The position numbers and the translations under genes were made by a program. The notes below the pieces were generated by a model. The model was not told the origin of the DNA. It saw only the letters and a program-made list of their open reading frames with translations, and made no database searches. Of a stretch of DNA of 8,408 bases, positions 1 through 5,951 are shown piece by piece. Numbering within the stretch: position 1 is the first letter of the stretch; each line of letters opens with the position of its first letter. Origin of the DNA: Allosphingosinicella sp. (GTDB lineage Bacteria; Pseudomonadota; Alphaproteobacteria; Sphingomonadales; Sphingomonadaceae); assembly GCA_030146745.1 (NCBI GenBank), contig JASLBD010000354.1:1-8408 (forward strand). Direction: 5' to 3'.

Positions 1-17
1 CCGGTCCACCTATAGGG

Positions 18-35
18 TCCGTACCATGGTACGGA
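18..35. repeat. 18-bp perfect palindrome
   Basis: The sequence TCCGTACCATGGTACGGA equals its own reverse complement over all 18 bases, with no spacer. It lies outside any convincing gene. A palindrome with no loop is a poor RNA hairpin, so a protein-binding dyad or a relic of a dispersed repeat is more likely than a terminator. Its function is unknown. Confidence 0.6.
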
Positions 36-104
36 GTCAAGGGGTCTTTACCGCGTCCGACGTGCCCGGCTCGCCATTGCCGGCGCCGGCAGCGACCAGT
101 CCTT

Positions 105-243
105 CTCCTCTCCTGCTTTTCGCGGGAGAGGAGGGGCCCACCGCATAGCGGTGGGAGGTGAGGGTCTTGCTGAGTCAGTGCTACAGACCCTCACCTCCCA
201 AGCTACGCTTGGGCCCCTCCTCTCCCGTGAACGACGGGAGAGG
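105..243. repeat. Composite palindromic repeat (REP/BIME-like), two inverted ~60-bp units
   Basis: Two inverted copies of one unit face each other. Bases 124-140 match the reverse complement of 210-226 over 17 nt, and 153-166 match the reverse complement of 186-199 over 14 nt. Each unit folds into two hairpins of its own: 104-134 region (stem 105-116 with 122-133, loop TTTTC) and 137-155 (8-bp stem, ATA loop) on the left; 197-213 (7-bp stem, TAC loop) and 219-243 (10-bp stem) on the right. The right end begins 11 nt beyond the stop of the minus-strand gene at 255-1187, so it could stabilise or end that transcript, although no U-tract follows. The layout resembles bacterial interspersed mosaic elements; assignment to a named family would need a genome-wide copy search. 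Confidence 0.75.
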
Positions 244-254
244 GGTTTGCGCCG

Positions 255-1187
255 TCACGCCTCCGGAGTCTTGCCCGTGCCGACGCTCCAGGTGGCCAGG
301 GTCTCGCCGCCGGCCGGGTTCTCGACCGTGACCTCGTCGATGACGACGCTGACGAGGCAGACCGGCCGCTGCCCGGGATCCACGGCCTGCCGGCACCGGA
401 CCGGGCCGACGGTCCCCGCGCGAGCGATCCGCCCGTTGATCCGAAGGCGAAATCCGCGGGTCATGTCGAGCTGGTCTTCGGCGACCCGAACCACCGCCTG
501 ATAGGGTTTCCCGTCGCGCCTGCCGCCGCGCCCGCTGTCGGCCAGGAAGATCTGCCCCACCGCCAGGGTCTGTTCCGGCCCGGTCTGTCCCGGCCCGGTC
601 TGTCCCGGCCCGGTCTGTCCCGGCACGGTCTCCGGCTCCGTCCCGGCGGCGACCGGCGCCTCGCCCCGAACCGGGCAGGCTTCGCTCGACGTCCAGGGGC
701 GCGCGACCCAGAAGCCTTCGATCGCCTCCACGCCGGCTGCGGCGGCGGCGGGCCACCAGTCCCGGGCGGTCCAGGCGACCGGATCGACCGAGATCCTCAG
801 TACCTGGGCCGTGGAATCGTAGCGCCAGCGCATCGGCGCGGCAGCGTCGCCGTCGGCGGAACCGGCCGGGCCGGCGCAGCCGAACGGAAGCCGCAGCTCG
901 AAGCGGCGGCCGTCGGCCCGCGCGATTTCGGGGCCGGGTTCGCGACCCGCCGCCGCCGCGTCGGCGGCCGCGGCGGCGAGCGCGATCAGATCGGCCCGGC
1001 CGAGAACGCCGCTCACCACCGGCTCCGGCGCGGGCCTGGGAGCCGGGCTGGCGGGGGCGGGCGAGACCGCCGGCGGCCGCTCCGAAGTGGAGCGTCCCAG
1101 CAGGAAACCAGCCCCTCCCACCGCGATCGCGGCCAAAAGGGCGCCGGCGAGCGCGAGTCGGCTGCTGCGTGGGCTTGGCTCCTCCAT
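255..1187 (-). CDS. Hypothetical single-pass membrane-anchored protein with Pro-rich linker and GPGQT repeats
   Basis: I do not recognise a named family. The 310-residue product has a short charged N-terminus, one hydrophobic segment at about residues 11-31 (LALAGALLAAIAVGGAGFLL), then a Pro/Ala-rich linker (38-57), which suggests an inner-membrane anchor with a periplasmic body. The body has an LRLPFGCAG stretch near 98-106, a Trp-rich part at 138-165, and four cysteines (104, 171, 265, 277) that could make two disulfides. Residues 189-207 are a five-residue repeat, GPGQT, encoded by a 15-bp tandem repeat. The ATG at 1187 was chosen because it places the hydrophobic segment near the N-terminus; an in-frame ATG at 1283 would add 32 residues lacking such character. 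No good Shine-Dalgarno precedes 1187 (GGAGG is about 29 nt upstream), so the start is uncertain. It is divergent from the permease, with a palindromic repeat right after its stop. Confidence 0.75.
   Translation of the reverse strand: MEEPSPRSSRLALAGALLAAIAVGGAGFLLGRSTSERPPAVSPAPASPAPRPAPEPVVSGVLGRADLIALAAAAADAAAAGREPGPEIARADGRRFELRLPFGCAGPAGSADGDAAAPMRWRYDSTAQVLRISVDPVAWTARDWWPAAAAAGVEAIEGFWVARPWTSSEACPVRGEAPVAAGTEPETVPGQTGPGQTGPGQTGPEQTLAVGQIFLADSGRGGRRDGKPYQAVVRVAEDQLDMTRGFRLRINGRIARAGTVGPVRCRQAVDPGQRPVCLVSVVIDEVTVENPAGGETLATWSVGTGKTPEA
567..626. repeat. 15-bp tandem repeat, four units, in frame within the hypothetical gene
   Basis: Four consecutive 15-base units of the form GGTCTGTCCCGGCCC occupy 567-581, 582-596, 597-611 and 612-626. 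Units two and three are identical; units one and four each differ by one base. Fifteen bases is five codons, so changes in copy number keep the reading frame and change the number of GPGQT repeats in the minus-strand protein. This is typical of minisatellites that vary by slippage. Confidence 0.9.
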
Positions 1188-1251
1188 GGGCACTTGATAG
1201 GCAAATGGCGCCGCGGCCTCCAGACCCTTGGAATCGCCAGGACTGCGCCGC

Positions 1252-1258
1252 AGGAAGG
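1252..1258 (+). promoter_or_regulatory. Shine-Dalgarno sequence of a leader ORF
   Basis: AGGAAGG lies four bases before the ATG at 1263, and its core AGGA is seven bases before it. It is the only strong ribosome binding site in the 122-bp gap between the divergent genes. The permease start at 1310 has only a weak GC-rich stretch in front of it. Confidence 0.5.
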
Positions 1259-1262
1259 TCCG

Positions 1263-1313
1263 ATGTCCGATCGCCCAAGCCATTATCCGACCGGGCGGGC
1301 GGCCTGCCGATGA
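1263..1313 (+). CDS. Possible 16-residue leader peptide overlapping the permease start (ATGA)
   Basis: This short ORF reads MSDRPSHYPTGRAACR and ends with a TGA that overlaps the permease ATG in the four-base arrangement ATGA at 1310-1313. It has a good Shine-Dalgarno sequence, whereas the permease start has none that is convincing, so ribosomes could load here and re-initiate at the permease (translational coupling). It is in a different frame from the permease, so it is not an N-terminal extension. No run of one amino acid suggests classical attenuation, and the peptide resembles nothing I recognise. Chance occurrence of so short an ORF is possible; the combination of ribosome site and exact stop-start overlap is the reason for listing it. 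Confidence 0.4.
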   Translation: MSDRPSHYPTGRAACR

Positions 1314-2647
1314 GCATCGACCAGATCCTGACGCTCCTCGTCCTGGCGGCGGTCGTGGCGGCTCTGATCTGGGACAAGGTGCGTCCGGACGTCGTCGCCC
1401 TGACCGGCGCCGCGGTGCTGCTGATGACCGGCGTGGTGCGCCCGGTCGAGGTGCAGGGGGCCTTCGCGAGCCCGGCCATCATCGCGCTCGCCTCGCTGTT
1501 CGTGATCGCCTACGCGCTCGAGCTTTCCGGGCTGCTCGACCGGGCGATCCAGCTAGGGGTCGCGCTGTGCAAGCGCGCCGGAGCCGCCGGGATCTGGATG
1601 CTGCTGGCCGCGATCGGAGTGGTGTCCTGCTTCCTCAACAGCACGCCGATCGTCGTGCTCGGCGCACCGGTGGTGCGCGACATCGCTCTCACCCTGAAGC
1701 TTTCGCCCAAACGCTATTTGATGCCGCTCTCCTACATCGCCGTGCTCACCGGCTGCTGCACCCTGATCGGAACCTCGACCAACCTGCTGGTCGACGACAT
1801 GGCGCGGATCGCCGGCCAGCCTCGTTTCGGAATCTTCGAGATCACGCCCGTCGGACTGCCGATGGCCATCGTCGGCGGGCTCTACCTGTTCTTCTTCAGC
1901 GGCAGGCTGATGCGGCGCAGCCTGGAAGAGCCGATGCCGCGGGCGACATCGCACCGGGACGACGTCCGGGTCGCCAAGGCGGCGATCGACGACGTCCATT
2001 CCAGCGGCGTGCAGGTGGGCCATGCCGAGGTCTTCGCCGAGCCCCGGCCCTTCCAGCCGGTGAAGGCGGCGATCGCGGCCGCCATCTTCGTCGGCGCCAT
2101 CCTCATTGCGGCCCTGAACATCGCCCCGATCGCGGCCTCCGCCTTCGCCGGGGCGGTGCTTCTCATCCTGCTCAAGGTGATCACCGCCGACGAAGCCTAT
2201 GGCGGGCTCAAGCCCGACATATTGATCCTCATCGCCGGCATGGTCGTGATCGGAATCGCGATGGAGGAAAGCGGGCTGGCCGGCGCCGCTACCCGAGCGA
2301 TGCTCGGATCGATTGACGAGATCAGCCCGCTGGTGGCGCTCATCCTCCTCTACGGAGCGACGATGATCCTGACCGAGCTGCTGTCCAACGCGACCGTCGC
2401 GGTGCTGGTGACTCCGATCGCGGTCGCGCTCGCCGAAAGCCTGGCCGTCAGCCCGCGCCCGTTCCTGGTCGCGGTGATGATGGCCGGCAGCGCCGCCTTC
2501 GCCACGCCGTTCGGCTACCAGACCAACGTCATCGTCTATCAGATGGGCGGCTACCGTTACATGGACTTCGTTCGCGTCGGGCTGCCGCTCAACCTGATCA
2601 CCTTCGCGACGGCCATCGTCGCGATCCGGGCGTCCTTCCCGTTCTAG
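1310..2647 (+). CDS. SLC13-type permease (divalent anion:Na+ symporter superfamily), short form without RCK_C domains
   Basis: This is an inner-membrane transporter of the SLC13/DASS (ion transporter) group, whose members move dicarboxylates, sulfate or related anions, usually with sodium; the substrate here is unknown. The 445 residues show two halves. The first has hydrophobic helices from residue 6 and the paired motifs NSTP (110-113) and GTSTN (154-158). The second has SNAT (359-362) and TPFGYQTN (399-406). These Ser-Asn-Thr-like and hairpin motifs are the ion and substrate binding regions in the family. Many bacterial relatives are about 590-610 residues because two RCK_C (TrkA_C) domains sit between the halves; here residues about 202-250 are only a short polar linker, so those domains are absent. 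The ATG at 1310 begins MSIDQ directly before the first helix. No in-frame ATG, GTG or TTG lies close upstream. It may be coupled to a 16-codon leader ORF and is convergent with the receptor gene. Confidence 0.88.
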   Translation: MSIDQILTLLVLAAVVAALIWDKVRPDVVALTGAAVLLMTGVVRPVEVQGAFASPAIIALASLFVIAYALELSGLLDRAIQLGVALCKRAGAAGIWMLLAAIGVVSCFLNSTPIVVLGAPVVRDIALTLKLSPKRYLMPLSYIAVLTGCCTLIGTSTNLLVDDMARIAGQPRFGIFEITPVGLPMAIVGGLYLFFFSGRLMRRSLEEPMPRATSHRDDVRVAKAAIDDVHSSGVQVGHAEVFAEPRPFQPVKAAIAAAIFVGAILIAALNIAPIAASAFAGAVLLILLKVITADEAYGGLKPDILILIAGMVVIGIAMEESGLAGAATRAMLGSIDEISPLVALILLYGATMILTELLSNATVAVLVTPIAVALAESLAVSPRPFLVAVMMAGSAAFATPFGYQTNVIVYQMGGYRYMDFVRVGLPLNLITFATAIVAIRASFPF

Positions 2648-2712
2648 GCGCTACCTTCTCCCGTCCTCAACGGAAAGGGGCCTGGAGCAGCGGGCGCTAG
2701 ATCTGCACAGTC

Positions 2713-2799
2713 TCGTCATGCCGGATTTGATCCGGCATCCACCTTCCTTTCGTTCGGTGGCGCAAGAAGGTGGATCCCGGATCAAATCCGGGATGACGA
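2713..2799. repeat. Inverted pair of intergenic palindromic repeats
   Basis: Left arm 2713-2745 and right arm 2767-2799 are 33-nt inverted copies matching at 31 positions, around a 21-nt spacer. Each arm is itself a hairpin: GCCGGAT-TTG-ATCCGGC on the left and CCCGGAT-CAA-ATCCGGG on the right. The pair lies between the convergent permease and receptor genes and could end or protect both transcripts. Similar sequences (CGTCATCCCGGATTTGATCC type) are, from memory, widely dispersed in sphingomonads and other alphaproteobacteria. Confidence 0.85.
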
Positions 2800-2849
2800 T
2801 CTTGCGGTGGCGCAAGAAGGTGGTTCCGGATCAAGTCAGGGATGACGAT
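2755..2849. repeat. 50-bp tandem duplication containing the repeat arm
   Basis: A 19-nt stretch CGGTGGCGCAAGAAGGTGG occurs at 2755-2773 and again at 2805-2823, exactly 50 bases later. Each is followed by a copy of the palindromic arm, 2767-2799 and a degraded one at 2817-2849. The second copy has a base deletion and substitutions that spoil its internal stem. The simplest reading is a tandem duplication followed by decay of the outer copy. Confidence 0.8.
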
Positions 2850-2880
2850 CCGAACTCAATGCCCGGCGCCTCCGCCCCCC

Positions 2881-5100
2881 TTACTGCGGCGTGTCGACTC
2901 CGCCCTGCTGGAAGTCGAAGGCCGGCTCCGGCCGCTTTTTCCCGGTCTGGCCGCCCAGATTGTAGACGAGGCCGAGAAGGACGACCCGGCCGTTTCCCCG
3001 CTGGGTGAAGCGATCGCGCAGGGCCGGGGTCTCCAAGACGGTGACCTGCCTGGCGCTGTCGAGGACGTTCTGGCCGGTGAGGAGGAGGCTCAGCCTGTCG
3101 TTGACCTTGCGGCGATAGCCCAGGTTCAGGACCGCGGCGGACCGGCGATAGCCCTGCGGCAGGAGCTGCCTGCCGCCATAGACGGCGTTGAGCTGGAAGA
3201 AATCCTTCTTCGTCGGCTGCCAGCTCAGATTGGCCCGGCCGGTGGCGGCGGTTCCGGAGCGCGGAGCGGAGAAGCCGCCGACGCGCGGGTCGATCTCGTT
3301 CCACAGGAAGGTAGCCGAGGCGTTGTAGGTCAAGGTCTTGCTCAGCTTGCCGTTGGCGATCAGCTCGACGCCCGCGCGCCGCGCCGTCGCCAAATTGGCC
3401 CGGGTCGTCAGGAAGACCCCGCCGCCGAGGTCGCTGATTATGTCGGTCACCCCGCCCGTCGACCGGCGGTAGAAGCCGGTCAGCGAATAGAAGGTGCCGG
3501 CCTTGCGGTGCTGCAGGGCGATCTCGAAGGAATCGGTGACCTCCGGAAGCAGGAAGGGATTGCCGCGGCGGACGTTCTGGGGGTCGATGTAGAAGGTGTA
3601 GGGATTGAGGTCCTGAGGCGACGGACGCTGGATCCGGCGGCTGTAGCTGCCGCGCAATTGCTCGGTCCTGGAGAGCTCGTAGCCGAGGTGGAGCGTCGGA
3701 TAGGCGCGGAAATAGTCGCGTTCGAAGGCCAGGCCGTCGGTGATCTGGCGGATCTTTGTCCCGACCTGCTCGAGCCTCAGGCCGGCCTGGACATCGAGCT
3801 TGTCGAGCGGAAAGCGGAAGGTGCCGAAGACGGCGTGGATATCCTGGTCGTATTCGAAGCTGTTGGTGAGGCCCGGAACCGGCAACAGGGCGTCGAGGGC
3901 CGCGCCCCGGGCTCCGGAATAGTCGAACTCGCTCTTTCTGAAATCGCCCTGGTAGCCGAGGTTCAGCGACCCCTCCTTGCCCATCGGCTTCTTGTAGTCG
4001 AGCTTGACGCTGGTTTCGGCGCGCTTTCCGACGTTGCCGATGCGCTCGAAGGACGATTGTCCGGAGGCAAGGTGAGTGACGGCATCGACCTCGCGCTGGA
4101 AACGGCCCTTCTCGAACTCGAGGTCGGCGGCGAATTCATGCTCCTTGCCGGGCAGGGTCCGGCGCCAGGAGGCCCGGGCGCTCAGGCCGCGCTGGGACAG
4201 CTCGATATCGGAGACCCGCTCGTAGGAGAGGGGCGCGCTCTGGCTGACGAAGCTGTCGGTGCGCTCGGCGTCGCCGCTGATGTCGCGGTAGCTGAGCTCG
4301 GTGCTGAGCCGGTTCTTCTTGTCGAGATCATATTCGATCCCGAGTTTTGCGTTGCGGGCGGAATTGGCGAAGTCGAGCTCCGATTCCTGCCGGCTCGTCA
4401 CGAAGGTCCCGGAGCCGGGATCGAGGCGGGCGCGAATCTGGGTGGCGCTCGCCTCGCCCGTCATTCGGCGATAGCCGACGTCGCCCGTCACCGTCAGGCC
4501 GGAACCGGAATGGGCACCGCTGAGGTTGAGCGCCCCGCGGCCTTCCGTCCCGACGGTCGCCCGCACGGTCGCCGAGCGCGTGTCCTTGCGCGCCTGCCGG
4601 GTGACCAGATTGATCACGCCGCCCGATCCCTCGGGGCTGAGCGCGGCGGAAGGATTGGTCATCACCTCGACCCGCTCGAGCTGCCCCGCCGGCATCGACA
4701 GGAGGACGTCGCCCCGGGACTCGCCGCGAAGCATCGCCGAGGGACGGCCGTCGATCAGGATCGTCACGCCGGGATCGCCGCGAAGGCTGACCCGGCCCTC
4801 GAGGTCGACCTCCACGCCCGGGACGGCGCGCAAGGCGTCGGCGACAGTCCCGGTCTGGACCTGCAGGTCGTTCGCGACATTGAAGCTCACCCGGTCCGGA
4901 GTGGCAATGACGTCGGAGCGGGTGCCGGTGACCACCACCTCGTTGGGCTTGTCGCCGGCGGGTCCGGGCTTCGGCGCCGCGTCCGGGGCGGGGCCGGCGG
5001 GCTGCGGCGGGGCCGTCTGCGCCTGTGCGAAGCCGGGCGCGATCGGGCAGGCCGCAACGGCGAGTAGGGAAATGTGGAACTTGATTTGCGGGGTTCGCAT
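2881..5100 (-). CDS. TonB-dependent receptor, outer membrane beta-barrel family
   Basis: An outer-membrane active-transport receptor energised by TonB-ExbB-ExbD; the ligand (iron chelate, oligosaccharide, peptide or other) cannot be read from the sequence. The 739-residue product starts with a Sec signal peptide (MRTPQIKFHISLLAVAACPIA, likely cut after AQA at residue 27) and a Pro/Ala-rich spacer. A TonB-box-like EVVVTGTR follows at 54-61, then a plug domain (about 62-170, with LRGDPGVTILIDGRPS and the GSGGVINLVTR ending), then a long barrel. The region with YSRRIQRPSPQDLNP and GNPFLLPE is typical of the OMP_b-brl_3 barrel. After the last strand (VVLLGLVYNL) a tail of about 30 polar residues remains, a variation seen in this family. 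The ATG at 5100 was chosen for the signal peptide; an in-frame GTG at 5118, with AGGA four bases upstream, is a real alternative that adds six residues. No regulator or TonB gene is adjacent. Confidence 0.93.
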   Translation of the reverse strand: MRTPQIKFHISLLAVAACPIAPGFAQAQTAPPQPAGPAPDAAPKPGPAGDKPNEVVVTGTRSDVIATPDRVSFNVANDLQVQTGTVADALRAVPGVEVDLEGRVSLRGDPGVTILIDGRPSAMLRGESRGDVLLSMPAGQLERVEVMTNPSAALSPEGSGGVINLVTRQARKDTRSATVRATVGTEGRGALNLSGAHSGSGLTVTGDVGYRRMTGEASATQIRARLDPGSGTFVTSRQESELDFANSARNAKLGIEYDLDKKNRLSTELSYRDISGDAERTDSFVSQSAPLSYERVSDIELSQRGLSARASWRRTLPGKEHEFAADLEFEKGRFQREVDAVTHLASGQSSFERIGNVGKRAETSVKLDYKKPMGKEGSLNLGYQGDFRKSEFDYSGARGAALDALLPVPGLTNSFEYDQDIHAVFGTFRFPLDKLDVQAGLRLEQVGTKIRQITDGLAFERDYFRAYPTLHLGYELSRTEQLRGSYSRRIQRPSPQDLNPYTFYIDPQNVRRGNPFLLPEVTDSFEIALQHRKAGTFYSLTGFYRRSTGGVTDIISDLGGGVFLTTRANLATARRAGVELIANGKLSKTLTYNASATFLWNEIDPRVGGFSAPRSGTAATGRANLSWQPTKKDFFQLNAVYGGRQLLPQGYRRSAAVLNLGYRRKVNDRLSLLLTGQNVLDSARQVTVLETPALRDRFTQRGNGRVVLLGLVYNLGGQTGKKRPEPAFDFQQGGVDTPQ

Positions 5101-5264
5101 GCGTCTTGCTGCCTTCACGATTTCCTGGCCGCCTGCCTGCCCGAGCGGCGTGCAGGCGCGATGAGCGACCGGTGAAGTTCCGTTGAAATACCCGCCCGGG
5201 GGAACGGGGCCGAAGTCCCGCCGTCGCCCGGTCGTCGGTCTGGATTCCAACCGTACCCCACCTT

Positions 5265-5286
5265 CTGTGTTAGACACCTAATACAG
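5265..5286. promoter_or_regulatory. Operator-like dyad over the receptor -10 region
   Basis: The half-sites CTGTGTTAG and CTAATACAG form a 9-4-9 inverted repeat matching at eight of nine positions, with spacer ACAC. It overlaps the candidate -10 hexamer of the receptor gene on the minus strand, which is where a repressor site would act. The regulator is unknown; it does not look like a Fur box. As RNA the one mismatch is a G-U pair on the plus strand only. Confidence 0.4.
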
Positions 5287-5304
5287 CAATACACGCGGGG
5301 TCAA
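5278..5304 (-). promoter_or_regulatory. Candidate promoter of the TonB-dependent receptor
   Basis: On the minus strand TTGACC (5304-5299) is followed after 15 bases by TATTAG (5283-5278), a reasonable sigma-70-type pair with a short spacer. A start near 5270 would leave a leader of about 170 nt before the ATG at 5100. The assignment rests on hexamer similarity only. Confidence 0.35.
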
Positions 5305-5318
5305 TTGGCCCCGTGTGT
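5291..5318. terminator. 12-bp dyad after the DUF488 gene; terminator or regulatory hairpin
   Basis: ACACGCGGGGTC and GGCCCCGTGTGT pair across an AATT loop. Ten of twelve pairs are Watson-Crick. The other two are G-U on the plus strand but C-A mismatches on the minus strand. It lies 17 nt past the DUF488 stop, the right place for that gene's terminator, but the strand asymmetry and the lack of a clean U-run weaken that reading. It also contains the candidate receptor -35 in its loop region. Confidence 0.4.
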
Positions 5319-5334
5319 GCAGAAATTGCGGACT

Positions 5335-5880
5335 TCAGGATGAGGGTTCGGGCGGGGCGGGATAGGTCACCACGTCGCCGCCCACGCGGGCGCCTTCCGA
5401 GAGGCGCGCGGGCTCGGCGCGTCCCCGGTCCATCAGGTGGAAGACGGTTTCGCCGCGGGCGATGAGATGGTCGGCGATGAGCCGCCGGTGGCAGCGCCAC
5501 CAGACCGCCTCGGAGCACATCATCGCGACCGGCCGCTCCCGCCCCAGTTCCACCAGTTCCTCCAGCCCGGCGCGGAAATCCTCCGACAAGGCGTGGTCGG
5601 CATAATTGTGGAAGCTGCGATTCTCCCACCAGCCGTTGCGTTCGGGCGGCACCTCTCGCACCCGGCCTCGAAGGCCGCCGAGCGCCGGGATGCGGCCATG
5701 GCCGATCTGGTAGCCGGCCAGCGCCTCGCCGAGGCTGTCGAGATTATATTGCGGATTGGTCCGCGAGCGGGGCACCGTGCGGATGTCGATCACCATCCGG
5801 ACTTCGCCGACCCGCAGAAGCTCGACGAAATCCTCTATGGTCCGGGTCGAATGGCCGATGGTGAAGAAGGGAAGAGGCAT
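5335..5880 (-). CDS. DUF488 family protein
   Basis: A small cytoplasmic protein of the DUF488 family, whose biochemical role is not established. The 181 residues carry the family's hallmarks in order: TIGHSTR at 7-13, the DIRTVPRSR stretch at 32-40, QYN at 44-46, LGGLRGR near 67-73, a WENRSFHNYADH block at 85-96, and the C-terminal MCSE..WWRCHR signature (C122, E124, C130-H131-R132) followed by an IADHL helix. All the conserved cysteine and histidine positions look intact, so it is probably functional. Length fits the family. The ATG at 5880 starts directly at the first beta strand and has GAGAGA upstream; the open frame continues to 6282, but that part overlaps the next gene and has no family similarity. 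It lies 71 nt after the DUF6916-like gene in the same direction and may be cotranscribed with it. Confidence 0.9.
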   Translation of the reverse strand: MPLPFFTIGHSTRTIEDFVELLRVGEVRMVIDIRTVPRSRTNPQYNLDSLGEALAGYQIGHGRIPALGGLRGRVREVPPERNGWWENRSFHNYADHALSEDFRAGLEELVELGRERPVAMMCSEAVWWRCHRRLIADHLIARGETVFHLMDRGRAEPARLSEGARVGGDVVTYPAPPEPSS

Positions 5881-5951
5881 ATATCTCTCGGGCCGACTCC
5901 CCAGCCTCGATCGGGTAACGCGATGCTTTCCCTTTGTCTCCCGGAGGGCCG

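Noticed and set aside
2..148. Possible C-terminal end of a gene entering from the left on the plus strand (ends at TAG 146-148)
   Set aside because: The frame is open, but the last third runs through the palindromic repeat, codon third positions are less GC-biased than in the real genes, and the visible residues match nothing I recognise. It might be real if the left flank supports it; another plus frame is also open through 1-160.
1188..1283. N-terminal extension of the hypothetical membrane protein to ATG 1283
   Set aside because: The extra 32 residues would put a non-hydrophobic stretch before the membrane anchor and there is no good ribosome site; kept only as an alternative start.
181..1482. 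Minus-strand 433-codon open frame overlapping the hypothetical and permease genes
   Set aside because: Its product is Arg/Gly-rich and it crosses the divergent promoter region and the permease 5' end; it is a shadow frame.
2842..5067. Plus-strand 741-codon open frame antisense to the receptor gene
   Set aside because: It is the complement-frame shadow expected from strong GC third-position bias. Its product is low-complexity Ala/Gly/Val/Glu/Arg-rich with no domain, whereas the minus strand encodes a full receptor with signal peptide, plug and barrel.
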